Origin: Clitoria ternatea
Lineage: Eukaryota > Streptophyta > Magnoliopsida > Fabales > Fabaceae
NCBI GenBank assembly: GCA_037962975.1
Contig: CM075676.1
Location: 93,566,001-93,630,000 of the forward strand
Length of the DNA stretch: 64,000 nucleotides
Direction: 5' to 3'
The translations under genes were made by a program, and so were the position numbers. Under the pieces are notes generated by a model. That model saw only the letters and a list, made by a program, of their open reading frames with translations. It did not search any database and was not told the DNA's origin. Below, piece by piece: positions 34,037 to 48,442 of this stretch; position 1 is the stretch's first letter; the number at the start of each line of letters is the position of its first letter.

Positions 34037-37000
34037 AAGCGAAGAAAGAAGGTTAGTTAGGTCTTGGGTGAGTGAGTGAATGAAATATAATCAACGGGAA
34101 AAAGTAAAAGAAAAGGGGTTTATGGGTTCACTTGAAATTTTATTCTCTCTCGATGCTCTGAAAATTGCCAATGCCATGTATATACTATATCTGTACTACT
34201 ACTACTGCTACTATCAACTTAACCTCTACAACTCACCTCAGCAGAAGCCTAAGCCCAACAACAGCATCAAAATAGCTTAGGCTCGGGAATTCATTTTTCC
34301 ACCACTTTTTTCCTTTTCACACCACTCCTTTTAACATCACATCACTTACTCCTTAAAATTAAATAATTATTCTAAGTGTAATTTTAAAAAACTATAATAT
34401 ATTTTGAACAAATTTAATAATTTTAATTTAATTAATTAATTTTTTAATAATTAGGTAAAACACTCATTACAACAAATTAAGAGAAATATCATTTATAATC
34501 ACAAACTATTGAGATTGTGGTTATTGTGAAGCAGCCAAGTGAGTTGCACAAAAATTGCTTCCAACTAGAAGAATAATAAGGTGCATATTTAAATGTAAAC
34601 ATGTTTATATTACCAGTTGAGTTGAGTTGAGTTGTTGAGATGTTAAGACTTCAATACTAATTAAAACCACTTAATAAAAGGGATAATAATTTTTAAAAAA
34701 AATTACCCGGAAGTTTTTGAGAGGTGTTTATCATGGTATGAGTGAAAAGCTTGTTGTGCTGTAGATATAATTGTTTCTCTAAACAACTCAAAAAGTGAGC
34801 TGTTTGAATATTTTATTAGTTTTTAACGAAATATTTTTGAAAGAGAAGATGCATTGTTAAAGTTGCATTTTATCAAAATTAATTGTCGGTTTTTCTAATA
34901 TATGTTATAGGGCATATATTAATAATTAGTTTAGATTAACTTTAGAAATTACAAATAGACTACATTAAACCTAATTTTTAATATTTTTTTATTTTTAATT
35001 TCTTAAACTAAGAATTAAAAAATCAATTAAATTTCGAGTATTATTTGGGAGTCTTCTGATTGAAATTTAGGTACAAGGTTTTTGTGCATTCTCAAATCAA
35101 GCCTAAAGCCCATAAAAACTGACATGAAGACCATGCAGGGGACAGTGTCCAACCACACACCTCACAGAGCATTAGGAGATTCAGCCCAACACAAAGACAA
35201 CTTGTGTAACCAAATCCAAGAAAAAGCTACAAGCTTCACCAAGAGCCCAAAAGATATGATCTGTTTTTGTCTTTGTTTGTTCGATCAACTTAATGTTGTT
35301 GGGTTTTCATGCAACTTAGCATCTACGAGGCTGAAAGAAAAATATAGATATTGTAGTCCTAAGGTTGAAACCAAATTGTAATTTGTCCCTCTCCAACTCC
35401 TTTATGGTTGATGTGTGCTGATACGAGCAAAGGAGAAATGAAGGTTATCCATGCTTGTGAAGAATGGAATATATGGTCCCCAATATGTGTCTTTTTTGTT
35501 AGCATATGCTTTGTTGATGAACACACTTGCTGTATAAGATAGTGACACCGTGCTACCAAAGATGGCCCATGTAAACCTTGTAAGGTCATTTTAAAATTTC
35601 AAATGCAATAGGTTTCTTCATACTTGGGTGTATTCGCCGCAAGTGCCTTGAAATTTGCAGACCAAATTCTCAGAAAAGAATGGGACTCATTTGGAATGAA
35701 TTGAAATATGTGTAACCATACACTTCGTTAACGGTTTGTATTTGTGGTCAACTTATTATTATTACTTACATTATAGTCTTTTTACATGAGACATAATAAT
35801 CTTATTCGATTCAAAAATATTTATATTATAATGCAACTTACCTTTCCAATAAAAATATTTTTATTTATAAAGTTTGAACTTGAAATATTATTTAAGGGGA
35901 AATAAATGTGAAAATTAAGTTAATAATGTGTAAATAAATTTATATGATAATATTATATAATGTTTATTGTTCTCCATTGGGGGTGGTCCCCAACGTCCTC
36001 TCAAATCTCTCCACGTTGCTAGAAAATTAATTAGCTTAAGTTATAGCTTAGTGGGCCGAACTCATTTAGTAACCTAGTATAAAAGTATCTTTTATAGGCA
36101 CGTTGTAATTAAGTGACACATATTGAGAATTAATAAACTTAAACTCTAAAGAAATTCTCTAACGTTTTCATGCTAATTCTCTACGTTGTGAACATTTGCT
36201 CATAGACTATGTTTTATATCATTAAACGTACAAATGGGCTTAAAAGGGACTAGTTTGTGACATTTCATTGAGGCTATATAGAAATTGGAATAATAATAAT
36301 AATAGAGGAGTATGAGAATAGCGTAATTATCCCTAATATCAATTTCAAAAATCTGAATTGGTATCTAAATATATGCAATGTAGTGCATAGAGATAACTGA
36401 AATAGGTAGAGTTGTGGGTAGCTAGAATCCACTCGTTAAAAAGCTTATACAAGTTGAAGATAATATTTTGATAACATGAAGCTCACATAATCGGTGCTCG
36501 TAACCATATATAGAATCACATGTTGTCATGAAATTTCTACCTTATATAAATCCTACGCTTCCTCTGCCATATGCTTATCTAATTTCAATGGCCGTGGCGA
36601 TTCCAAGTCACTCCTTTGTGATAATAACATACTGCCAAATATCAACTCTCAGTCTATCACATGAGTTGCCACTTCAAATTACTTTATTTGGAATTATTCT
36701 ACTCCTTCGCCATATCAAATTAATATGATATCCATTCATCATACAATATTAATTGGGTATTAAGTTGTTAATGGTTTCATATCAAAATTAATTAGTGGTG
36801 GTTGGAAAAAAGTAACTCTTAGTCTATAAGAACTTAAAAGAATGTCCTAGTTTTGATACCATGTTAAAGATTCTATGTCAAAACCAATTAATAATGCTTG
36901 AAGTGACCCAACAGACATTTAAACTATACGAAATATTATAAAACAGACTATATGAGATTTCACGAAAAATTACAGGATAATTTAAAATTGTTGATCATGT

Positions 37001-38690
37001 CATGCTGATAAATCTCTTTATTACTTTGTAGACATTTTAATAAGGAAACAATTGTTTGAAGATTTTAAACTTGTTTAGTAGATAATTGAACTTTTAACGC
37101 TTAATTAATTAAAAGAGAATGAGTGAGTTTGGCTCAATGTAATTACTATATATGTATGTGGAAAAGGTTTTCTTTAATTTCATGTATATATGACGTGTGA
37201 AATAATAAACTATAGGATATAAAATAAAAAAATAAGTATCTTTCAAAAAAATATATAAATTTCAGGTTGGAATATACGATGTGATATTTCCGCAAAATAT
37301 CTTTAAATAGAAAAGGACATTCCACTCTGAAAATATGCAAAACAAAAGTGCGGCATTCGTTCCTTTTAATTTAACAAATCTATATTTCTATGTAAGAACG
37401 ACGGAAAATTTTTCTTACCCACAATTTGTTTTACAGGTTTCAAATATTAATATTTCTTTGGTAGAAGGAAAATATGACAGCGTAAAAATAGCTGGTTGCT
37501 TATATTTGATTTTACTGTAAAAATAATTTAAAAGAAATTATAGAAATACGTTTTGTTATTTTCTTTATCGACATGCATCACCGTTTTTTTTCCAAAACCA
37601 AATTACACTCGTACCTTTTAAAGTTTGATGAAATTGGATTTTATACCTTTCTTTTTTGTATTACTTTGACCTCATTTCTTATCAAAAATTTAGGGGTTGG
37701 AGTAATAAAAAAAATCTTTGACAGTATATTTTGTTATATAAATTAAGGTTTACATATATTAAGAAAATGAGGGATTTTTAATTAAGTATTGTTAAACTTA
37801 AGGGGTGTGGGTGTAGTTTTCTCATTTTTCTCCTTTTAAGTCATATTCTTATTTTGTCATTAAAAAAAAGGTATGTTTTATTTTTATTGTCAAGTATAAA
37901 TTATTGTAAACATTTAGTATTTTAAATTTGAAAAATAAATATTTAAATTTTTTCAAAGGTGACTCATAATTTTGACCTTTCTCACCTTGGTTTGAATCTT
38001 GTTCTCAACATCAGTTGTTCGGGTAGTGGCATACTCTAATTGTTGTTGTATGGTTGTCAGAACATTGATCCTCATAGAGGCTACATAATTAAACAAGCAA
38101 CATAGTTAGCATATCGGACAAAGTTTATAAAGCACGAAAGTAAACGAAAGAAATAAAAGTAGTTAGAATTTAACCAAAAGTCTGAAGGTACATTAATCTT
38201 ACTTCATACCATCACCCAGTAGCATCTTGCATTTTATAGGATTAAAACTCGTGGTGCCAAATAAAGTGTCTACTGCTATTTTCAACCCCGACAATAATTG
38301 ACTATTATCCACAATATAGGCAACATTCTTCAAAAGAAAGTGCCTACATGTCTAGTTTGTATAGAATTGTCAAGATCCATTTGAGTTCCCCTAGAATATT
38401 AGATGCCCATTTTCACTATGACTTTATAATATGAATGTCTGAAAGACAAACCCTTTACCTTGACAGATTCAATGAATGAAACAAAGTTTACAATGTCGCT
38501 CTAGTAGTGTGGATTAACAAAATTAAGTTTGTCATCAAGTTCACACACCTCAATATATGAGCATACCAAAAAAACATGGCTATAGTTAGTTTTAAAATGA
38601 AAATATTTCCCTAACACTTCTAGAGGGAGAACCAAACTCTATCCATTTGGATGAAGCTGGTTGGGGTGATGTTCAAAATAATGCATGAGG
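34037..38690. other. Intergenic region, largely unrecognised
   Basis: The first 200 bp are the presumed promoter and 5' UTR region of the KH gene (minus strand). The rest is AT-rich. ORFs at 35082-35381, 35359-35589 and 37335-37520 lack domains and overlap each other, so they are judged chance. Between 37990 and 38650 the minus strand shows short open stretches (such as FLLKNVAYIVDN near 38330) that look like decayed coding sequence, but I cannot name the family. Confidence 0.4.
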
Positions 38691-41600
38691 CCAAGGATGC
38701 AGCCCTGACGCTGCGCATCAGGCTGGCGCCTAGCGTCAGCGTATCAGTAACAGCATCAGGTGTCGTTATACATTTAGGTCATTCGGCTAACTTCTAACCT
38801 ACCCAATTGGTCTGTTTCAAGTTCCATTGCCACGAAACTTCACGGGCCACCTGTTTTCCCTATTTCAAAACTGTTGGCGTTATCCGTTCGCCAAAATTAC
38901 ACCATATGCCTGACTTATGTGTGAAATACACTTTTACCCAATTATGTGCAAAATCCTTGTACCAAACCACCTAAATGGACTCCAATGGTCCAAAACCTAT
39001 ATGTACAGTTTCTAAAGGATCTAGGGAACCTATTGGTCCCTTTCGGGAGTTCTGAAACATGCCGGATCATAAAATCACTCGTCTAGTTTCTATTTCTCAC
39101 ATGAAAGCCACTATATGCATACCTTTATCACTTAACCAAATTCATCAATACAACACTCGATTTCACATTCGCATCACACACATAACACACCAGTCATATA
39201 CAAGACCTGCCCATAGTATCTGCCATACAACTTGGCTCTATGTCATAAATTCTAAGATTCTACCATTCACTAACTAACAATCATAAACATAAATACCATA
39301 CTAACTTTCTTTCTTCCATACCATGAACCACATCATCATCATCAATTAATCATCTTATCGTAATCATGCATTCACCCTCAATCACCACATATATCAACAA
39401 TACAAACATTACAAAACCTGCTTATGCTAATCAATCACACAAACACACAATCTGGACTCCATGCCACTAATAACCTATTTCCACAGTTATACATAACACA
39501 TACCATCTTGTCATCACATCATCCATTCAATTCTTAATCACACTCAATATATCATTTAAACACGCATATATCACAAGACCTGCCCATATTATGTAATCAT
39601 GCAATGGCTCTGTGCCTCATAACACACAAACATAATAATATTACAACACTACATTGATACTCATCTACACTTTCTGTTATCAAATGAATACATATACACG
39701 TAGTCACTACTATACCAACTTCATTCTCGCCTTGGCCTCGTTTAGCGCTTGTCTCCGCAGTGTACATCCATAACCTGCCATCAGTCACTAAAACCATAAC
39801 AAAAGGGAGGGGTGAGTGGCTGGAATTAAGAATCAATGCAGAAATAGACATCAAAACTAGGAAAAGTGTAATCTAGCTACCCCCTGGTTATAAGCATCAA
39901 TTATTATTATTAGTTACCATCTCTGTTATCCCCTTACTCACCCTTCTAGTTTTCACACTTTCACAATTACATTACTTACCAACTTAACGCCGTCATTAGC
40001 ATATTATGATTATTTAAATTCAGTCATACATCTCAGTCCTTTATTCTCTTATTCATTATCTAACTCTATTACACACAAATCAACATCATGTCGCACATAC
40101 ATCTCAATAACTCAATCATTTCACATAATACAAGCATCGTCATAAATATATAAATAAGCCAAGGAGTATAAAACACAACTGGCTCTCACATAGATAATAC
40201 GAAACCCTAGTATCCGGATACTAAGAGGATCGACCTTTAGCTTAGGGTCTTACTTGACACCCTGTCAACCCTGCTTGGTTCATCAAGTCCTACTTGACTC
40301 CCCCTCAACCACTGGATCCTATTTGGCCACTGGGTAGCTCAACTGGGCACAAAAACCACGGGAGCTAGAGAACGAAGGTAACATATACCGTCGGTCATCC
40401 TCCACCACATAATCACATAATAATACCATCAATCACATACCTTATTTCCTCTGCTCAAGTGGCACAAGCCTTATATCTCAATCATTTGGGGCAGCCACTC
40501 AGGCCTAACCTAAATATATCTCCACAGGGTGGCCACACAGGCCCAGCCCAGATATAACATCACATATTACTAGCAATTATTATCTCAATAATAATCAATT
40601 AGAGTTATCAATCTTAAATATCAATATACCACATGAACATCACTACTTGTCCACATAGTTCTATCAATACAATTATCATACCATATCGTACCTACATATA
40701 TCACATCGTCGAGGCACTGTATCATTACAAACATTAATGTACATAAATTCCAACCATACCACTACCCCATATATACATATATAACTTTACTATCATTACT
40801 ATTAAGGTGTCATTTACTCTTTTTCTCGGTTCATTGTCTCAAAACCCATCATCTAGATTTAGTATTAATTCGGGGCATTTGCTATAATTTACCATTGTAC
40901 TGTTTTATTATTAACTCCACCTACATTAGTCTCTTATCAAACTATTCGTTATAATTTATAAGGTCACATTTACTCACGTGATTTCACTTCCACACTAATG
41001 TCAGTATACATTATCCATTAGAAATCGTCCTAATTCTTCATTATTGGTCTCATACTTCCCCATTTTGCGTTTATATATTTTATGAATACACCTGTTCCAC
41101 TTAGACTCGTTTTTTTCTTCTTTTTTTCATAACCTACCCTATCATGTATTTACATATACATATACACTTAATTTCCTTAAATAATATGATACTAGCACAC
41201 CATTTAGCCATTTACTAATCTTATAAATCATTCCACCTCCTTTACTTTAATACTCTCACTTACTTTTATTCCATATACCTCGTAATTCATCACAACTTAT
41301 TCAATTTGATTTAAAATAATTAAAGCGGCTATCATACATCTTTTTCCTATACCATACTAGCATAATTACATTTCTATGTTAACCTTAACCTAGCACACTC
41401 CCTTACCTCGATTCCGAGCTTTCCAAGGTTTCTAATCAATTGTCAGGTTCCTCTGAAGTCCATCAAAACTCGTTTCCAAGACTCACCATATCAAACGACC
41501 TTCCAATCTCCAAATTCGAATCTACAAGCGCCGAAATATGGAATCCATTAGATTTTATCCATACCCATCATCCTAGGAACAATGCTCTAACTTCCCATGA

Positions 41601-42600
41601 TCACAAAATGCAAGATCATCTCTTCCTACCAATATGCACCCGCGGTTTAGAGAGAGAGAAAGAGAAATGGAAAGGAAAGAACATGAGATTAGTAGTTCCA
41701 ATGGACAAACCTTGCTTCTCCAAGTCTTAGAACGTGATTCACTTCAAGAATATACCAACAATCCACTTTAATTGGCCTTTCACAGCTTGAGAGGGAAAGA
41801 GAATGAGAACGAGTATGTTTTGCAAGCACGTGGGTTATGTTTCAGGCTTGCGCATTCAAAATGTTAAGATCTTTCAAAAGTCATGGTTTTAACTATGTGC
41901 CAAAAGAATGGAACACATCGATAGAAAGGGGTGTTATTAGAATGTTAGTAGGTGAAACTGGAATCCGAACCCTAATATAAGGATTTAGATATCGGTAAGG
42001 CACGAGGGTAATACATAAAAAGGTCCCAATATTAGGCGTAATGATTTTGAGGACGAGTTAGGAGGTGACATTATTTGTTTTAAATGTCGATGAAACTCCT
42101 TGCTAGTAATCTTACTTATCCTAAATGAGGAAGCCCTAGATAGAGACACTATGACTTCCCTTGGTTCCATACTTAAGAACTAATATATGTCTGTTTGTGC
42201 CATCTAAGACTAGCGTCCGGGCCTCATAGACGACTACAATGGTGGTTTATAAAGTATTTCAACTAACTTTTCACTCATGCGGTAGTCCCTTATATACTGG
42301 ATTTAGATAAATTATAAAATTACAAATTTTAGTGAGACAGGATACGAATGATACCTAGGTAGATGATGTAAGCAGTTTGACTAACATGGGTCAGGCAACC
42401 AATATACAAGTTCAATATCAGAACGACAAAAAGCTTTTTATAGAAGAAATGCCAAATGATTGGAAATGACCTCTTTTTTATAGGAAAACCTTGAGATAGT
42501 GAATAGAAGGAAATAGGTGGGTGCAATGATGATAGCGAGCATGCGTGACGTTTCTCATACCAAATGATGGTTACATAAAAATTAAAGTGTCACATCCAAT
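38690..42600 (-). mobile_element. Probable degraded gypsy-type LTR sequence
   Basis: The minus strand near 42590 reads ...AAGGACAAGTTTTGG...GATTGGATGTGACACTT, resembling the pol end, purine tract and LTR start of Tekay-type elements. Downstream on that strand lie phrases common in legume gypsy LTRs: repeated CATCATAT-type AT-rich tracts, GACCTGCCCATA repeated near 39207 and 39577, GGCCACACAGGCCCAGCCC near 40530, and GCATCAGGCTGGCGCC near 38717. No coding domain or target duplication was found and edges are approximate. The ORF at 41440-41730 is part of it. Confidence 0.35.
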
Positions 42601-44874
42601 CATAACCTTACATGTGACATCTACCAAAACTTGTCCTTAAAAAGGGGTATTATTCCAGTATTAAACCCTACACAATGGCTAAAACATTGAAATAGTTTTT
42701 TGCGACAACAACTTTAAAAAACTTATGCACATGCAACATATAAGCCTATTAAAGCAACCCCGGGGTCACTCCAACAGGTTGAGGTGGCAAATGATTTAGG
42801 CTTGATATTGAAACGCATATTTGTTGCCCACATTAGTACTTACTATGATCAGCATCTTCATAGGTCCTATAATAACAATCCCACAATTAACTTATGAACA
42901 TTGATATTGGTATAAGAACCAATAATTGTTAGAGGTTGGGAGATTTGCTAAGGGCACTCCAATCCATATTTACAAAAGTGTTAAAAATGTTTGCCCTTGT
43001 GTCAACGTTTCCCATACTCTACAAAAAGACACTGATACAGACCACGTAGGACACAACCACTACCTAACTTTGTAAATACCACTCTTCATTGCAACATGAG
43101 GTACGTTCACCAATCCTAATGCTTGAGTTTTGATACTTGAGATTGTACAATCTTGAGTATCAGATTGCCTTTGTGGGTGACACCTTATTCCGCTTCACAA
43201 CAAGAAGTGTTAGTGGTTATCATATGAAATCACGTAAATACCTTAAGATACTGACTAAAATTGATGATACAATTTTAGATTCCTATTGGATTAGTATAGG
43301 ATATACAAACTAAGATGCTTGGAACATTCAAAATCGATGGTCTTACCAGGTTAAGTTAATCTTATCATATATATTAGTTGTATGTTTAAAATGGTAAGAA
43401 CCAATTATTTAACTAATTGAATTAGTGACTTGTCTCTCGAATTAAGCATTTGATTGTTTGAATCAATTAACTACTATGTTAACTAAACAACTTTTTAAAA
43501 ATATTTTTTTAGTATTTATTAAATAAACTAGCTGAATAGATGATTTATGAATCTGACCATCGTCAATTTAATACGTGGACTAAAATAATGATCAATTTAA
43601 TTTTAATAATATTGGACATAACACGAATCCCAATATATTATGTTAGTTTTCAAGGAAAAAACTCATATTAAATGTGATAAAAGGAGGAGGGGATAATAAT
43701 AAGAAAAGGAAAAATTGTATAGATGGAGAGATAAAAGAGTCATTGGAGGTAACATAATAACGTTGTAATTTAATTGGGGTTGAGTGACAGAGGAAATTGC
43801 AAATATCTGAGGCACAAGTATCAAGTTGTTGACACTTGGGAGGCACAACACAATAAGCTAAGATTTTGAAATAGGTAATAAGGATTTATTGAACATAATG
43901 AAGGCAACGTAGTGTATTTAAGTGCCACAGATGGAATGGGGAAGACACCAAAAGTGTTGGAATCATTGGTCTTGGGACACATCCAAAAGCTCACCTCTTT
44001 ACTTGATACACGTGAAAAACCCAACCCATAAAAGGTATGCCACGTAAGCAGAAAATCTTAGACACCCAATCAAATTTGGCCTCGTCAACAGATAAGAAGC
44101 CCCCTTTTTTTCATATCGAATAATCCTCATCCCTGCTTCAAGATTTTCCTCATTATTCAATTACTAAACTACCCCCGTTGCCATATAATCAAACCAAGGC
44201 CGGCTCGGCCCTGATTCCATCATCAAGGTAGAGAGGGATATTATAGTAAAACAAAGTGTAAAATAATTGAAGAAGGTAAAAGGGAGGAAAACTAATGGGA
44301 GTGGTCCCCACATATGGAACAGCAGAGAAACCCAGCATTGTCTCTTCCTTCGTTCTCATCTCCATAGCTTCTTCACCTCCTCTCCTCTCTCTCTCTCGCC
44401 TCAACAAGTTACATAGTCGGTGGGTGCCAATTGTCTATATGTACACACATTCCAACGGGTCTTTTCCTTTTATCTGCTTAATCCCGTGAACCCTCTTTCT
44501 CTCTCACTTCAACATTTCTCTTCATTGGTTACCTTTCCTTTATTCACACCAATTCCCTCTCTTCCCTTCCCTTTATACGCTTCATAATTATAATACCAAC
44601 TCTTTTTCTATTCTGCCTCTTACTATATTCCTATACATACCTCTTGGCTTTTTCTTCATTTCCTTTTTCTCTCTTTTTTTTTATTTATAAAATAAAAGTT
44701 GCTTGTACTTTCTGGGTTTAGGGTTTTGCAACTTGTTTTTTTCTTCTTTCCTTTCCAATTTTCTAACAAAAAACTCAATTCCAATTCCCATGTTTTAGTC
44801 CACACCCTCTTTCCATTTGGATTAAAATTTTCGTTTTTTTTTTTGTTTTTGTTTTGGGGAATTTTAATTTACAA
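42601..44874. other. Intergenic region and CIA2-like upstream region
   Basis: No gene is recognised between 42601 and about 44200. From about 44330 to 44870 the sequence is pyrimidine-rich (CTCTCTCTC, TTTCTTC tracts), typical of a plant promoter and 5' UTR leading into the CIA2-like start. The ORFs here (44189-44407, 44295-44489) are not convincing. Confidence 0.5.
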
Positions 44875-46556
44875 ATGTCGTCGTGTTTGAGTGGAGCGGG
44901 TGGAAGGACCTACGGATTTGATTTCGAATTCGTGAAATCTCCATCTTCTTCAATCAGAACATCACACACGTCTTCCCCCTCCTCCACCATCTCCGAATCC
45001 AGCAACTCCCCGCTAGCAATCTCCACAAGGAAACCTCGAACTCCTCGAAAGCGGCCAAACCAAACCTACAATGAGGCGGCGGCGCTCCTGTCCACAGCGT
45101 ACCCGAACCTGTTCTCCACCAAGAACCTCAAAACGCCGGGGAAATTCTCGAAGCCGGCATTCGGTAACGAGTCTTCGGAGTTGTTGTTACCGTTCAGAGT
45201 GTTGGAGGACGGTTCTTCCTTCCTCCTGGACCCACCTGTCCGACATACACCCATGGAGCGGCCCAAAGTGGTGCAGGAGAAAGAGAGCCCGGGCGAGATA
45301 AGTTCCAGAGTGAATCATTATGATGAAAGTAGTAATAATATAAAAAACAATAACAATAATTGCTTTGAATTAAACGACGATTGCGAAGAGAGTTTCGACG
45401 CGGAATCCATTCTCGACGAGGAAATCGAAGAAGGGATAGATAGCATTATGGGAGGAACCAGGGTCCAGGAAAACGACGATTCCATTCCGTGGATGATGGC
45501 TTTTGGCGGGAAATTGGATTTCCGGGTCGGGTTTCCGAGACCCGCCGTTAGAGCTCTCCGGCACGTGGATGAAGGTAATTGGTGGAATTTCCCGGCGGTT
45601 GATATTCTTCAAATTTCGCCCAAAATCAGCAACAAGGCTCCGCCTCTGGCGACGGAGAAGAAGAAGAAGCAGAAGAAAGTGGAGAAACCCGTGGCGGAGT
45701 TAAAGAGCGCCGAATTGCCGAAAGCAAAACCCGGTTTGATGTTGAAATTGAATTACGACGACGTTCGGAATGCTTGGTCTGAACGCGGCTCACCCTTCGC
45801 CGAAGACAGTCCCGTCTCCGACGCACCGGAAAATGACCTCACTGTAAGCACCACCTACCAATTAATGCTTAATTAAAAACAATATCTTAAATAGTAGGGC
45901 TAGTATTAGTGAGTTGAAACTAATTAATGTTAATAGGACTCTTATTATTACTATTGTTAGTCCCCTCAAATAATCACGTGGAATGTGGGAATCGCACTTT
46001 TTAAAAACTGAAGGAGTAAAGTGTTTCATGCTCCCCATTCCTCTCTACTTTAATTTAAAAGAGGAAAAGAAAATTCTGAGACTATATTGAATGGTTTTCA
46101 AATAGGGTATGTGTTAATGTTATGAGTGAAAAGGTTAAAATAGAAATTGATTATTGGTGGGCAGGCGCGGTTGTCGCAGATTGATTTGTTGTGGGACAAT
46201 GGAGGAGTGAGGGAAGCTAGGGTGTTGCGGTACAAGGAGAAACGCAGAACGAGGCTCTTCTCTAAGAAGATCAGATACCAGGTCAGAAAAGTCAACGCAG
46301 ATCGACGGCCCAGAATGAAGGTACGAGCCAGTTGATGAGGATAGGATTGTGGAGAGTGGACCCCGTTATGGTGGTTCCTCACTCACTTTGTTTCATTTTT
46401 CATCAAAAGGAAATTCATTATATGTTTAAAGATGGTAACGGTGTTAGGGAAGGTGTGTATGTTTGTCACACTTGAGGTAACAAGTCTACCTTGTTTGTCA
46501 TGTGGCAGGGGCGATTTGTTAGGAGGCTCAATTCTAGCTCAATTGTGCACAGATGA
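44875..46556 (+). CDS. CIA2: CIA2/CIL-like CCT-domain protein (390 aa)
   Basis: Three exons, 44875-45843, 46165-46320 and 46509-46556, join at codon boundaries. The start is MSSCLSGAGG. An in-frame ATG seven codons earlier (44854) is less likely because MSSCL matches the family. Residues about 38-85 hold the conserved ISESSNSPLAISTRKPR and RKRPNQTYNEAAALLS blocks. Residues about 170-190 hold FDAESILDEEIEEGIDSIMG, and a Lys-rich tract follows near 262-275. A C-terminal CCT motif spans about 339-381, with RYKEKRRTRLFSKKIRYQVR in the middle, and is split over exons 2 and 3. In Arabidopsis CIA2 and its paralogue CIL are nuclear regulators that raise expression of chloroplast protein-import and plastid ribosomal genes in leaves. 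CIA2 versus CIL is not resolved. Confidence 0.93.
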
Positions 46557-48442
46557 TATACATACTAAAGCACATGCTTTTTTGGGATTTCATTATAAAA
46601 AATAAAAAAAAGAAAAGAGAGGGAGAATTTATCTATATTTTTTTACTTTTTGTTTTGTTCCATTCGCTGGAAGATAAGGGGAAAAATAAGGGTGGGTATG
46701 GGATAATTAGCAACAAATTGGGAGATCCTTTCGTTTCATTCTGTTGGAATAACTCTAACGTTACTTGCGCTTTAGTTTGGAACCCCAAGGTTTTTTTTAG
46801 TTTTTAACGTGATAATCATGATTTGACATGAAGCAATTAATGAACCTTGAGGGGATGAGAATTTACAATTCAATTGTAATTTTTAAGTTTAGTATATAAT
46901 TAAAAGTTACACCAAATACTGTTTTATCTTCAAAAGTATTCGTCACCTTTTCCAGTGTCACTCTATGCATTGTTGATTTATTCAATTATGCGATAATTAG
47001 GAACTGTAATTGTCAAAATCAGAATCATGGCCACTACACGATTTGAATTTTACCATGCTGCCCCATATGCCATGCTTTATTGAATTCTTAAACGACTAAA
47101 TTTACTTTTTTTAAAAGAAAATTTACACCATATTTAATTTTGTTCATCCAACTTTAAAATCACTATTTATATATATAATTAATTAGCAGCGAATCAAATG
47201 AATAATTCGATGACTTTTATATCAAAACTTTTGGGGTTTAAGATAATCCATTATGTATTCCGATTAGAGTGGGGTTAACTAGATAATGACAAAACAATCC
47301 TTAACATAAGTGGCTTATGTAGAAATCATTTGATTGATACATGCAACAATATCAAACTTGAGCACTATTCGAAGCATTTGACAATATAAGTGGTCGATGC
47401 AATATGTTGACACATAATTTTCTGTCAACTTAGCCAACGCTATACACTATTTTTCTTTTTAAGAGTTTACTATCCATTTAGTTTCGGTCAAGTCGAGGTT
47501 AATTAGTAACGTTAAAATAATATTTATTTTTTTTAGTGGAGGGACCGATTTTATGTATTTTTAATTCTTTATGAACTAAAATCAATGATTTCAAAGTTAT
47601 AGAAGCAAAACTAAAAATGATCCAAAAGATCAAAATACATATTAAACCCATGTTTAAATTTATACTTTCTATATATGTCTATGTGGGCACACACATATGC
47701 TTGATGAGAAGAAGGATAGAAAGAAAAAATGTAATGAGTAGGAGTGTTTGTGGTTTAATTTTAAGACAACATATAATCCGATATGATTATATTATTAAGT
47801 CACGATTTAATTTGGTTTAGTTAAAATGTTTGATGACATTTAGCCTAACCCAATTTAATCAATTGCAGTTTAAATTAATTTATTTAATTTTATATTTATT
47901 TATTTTTATAAAATCAAGTATAAGTCTAACCCAATAAAATTATAAATAACTATTTCAAAAAATACAACTACTATTTGTAAATAATTTTAGCATTATCAAC
48001 AAATATACATGACTACCTAGAGCCTTTTAGGTCTAAATTTAAGACATATAATTTATGAATGTAATATAAATATACGACAAATATAGAAAATTATTATGGT
48101 GGTATGGGAATATAATTATTATTAAATTCGACTTTTCCTTTAATTTTTTTTAGCGGTGAATACTTTTGCTTCGCGTTATTTCTTTTGTCTCCTGTAATCC
48201 TGTTGGTCAATTGCAGTATTCTTTTTTTTTTTTATTGATGAACATTGTAGTATTCTTTTTGTTGAACAGCAGGTTCATTAAAGTAAAAATGGGCCAAGGC
48301 CCCAAGTATGGTGAATTCTTTTAACACCCTCTTTTTGGTAATTACACCGTGCCGGAAATCGTGAAAACCCCAAACCCGAGAGCCATATTAGGCTCACCGC
48401 CGTTTCTGTCCAACAACAGAACCCAGCCTCCGCCACTGCACG
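46557..48442. other. Intergenic region between CIA2-like and TAD2
   Basis: AT-rich, including the presumed 3' UTR of the CIA2-like gene up to about 46900. ORFs at 46553-46807 and 47617-47820 show no domain. Nothing else is recognised. Confidence 0.55.

Noticed and set aside
35082..35381. 99-codon ORF in intergenic DNA
   Set aside because: No domain, no splice partners, and no family recognised.
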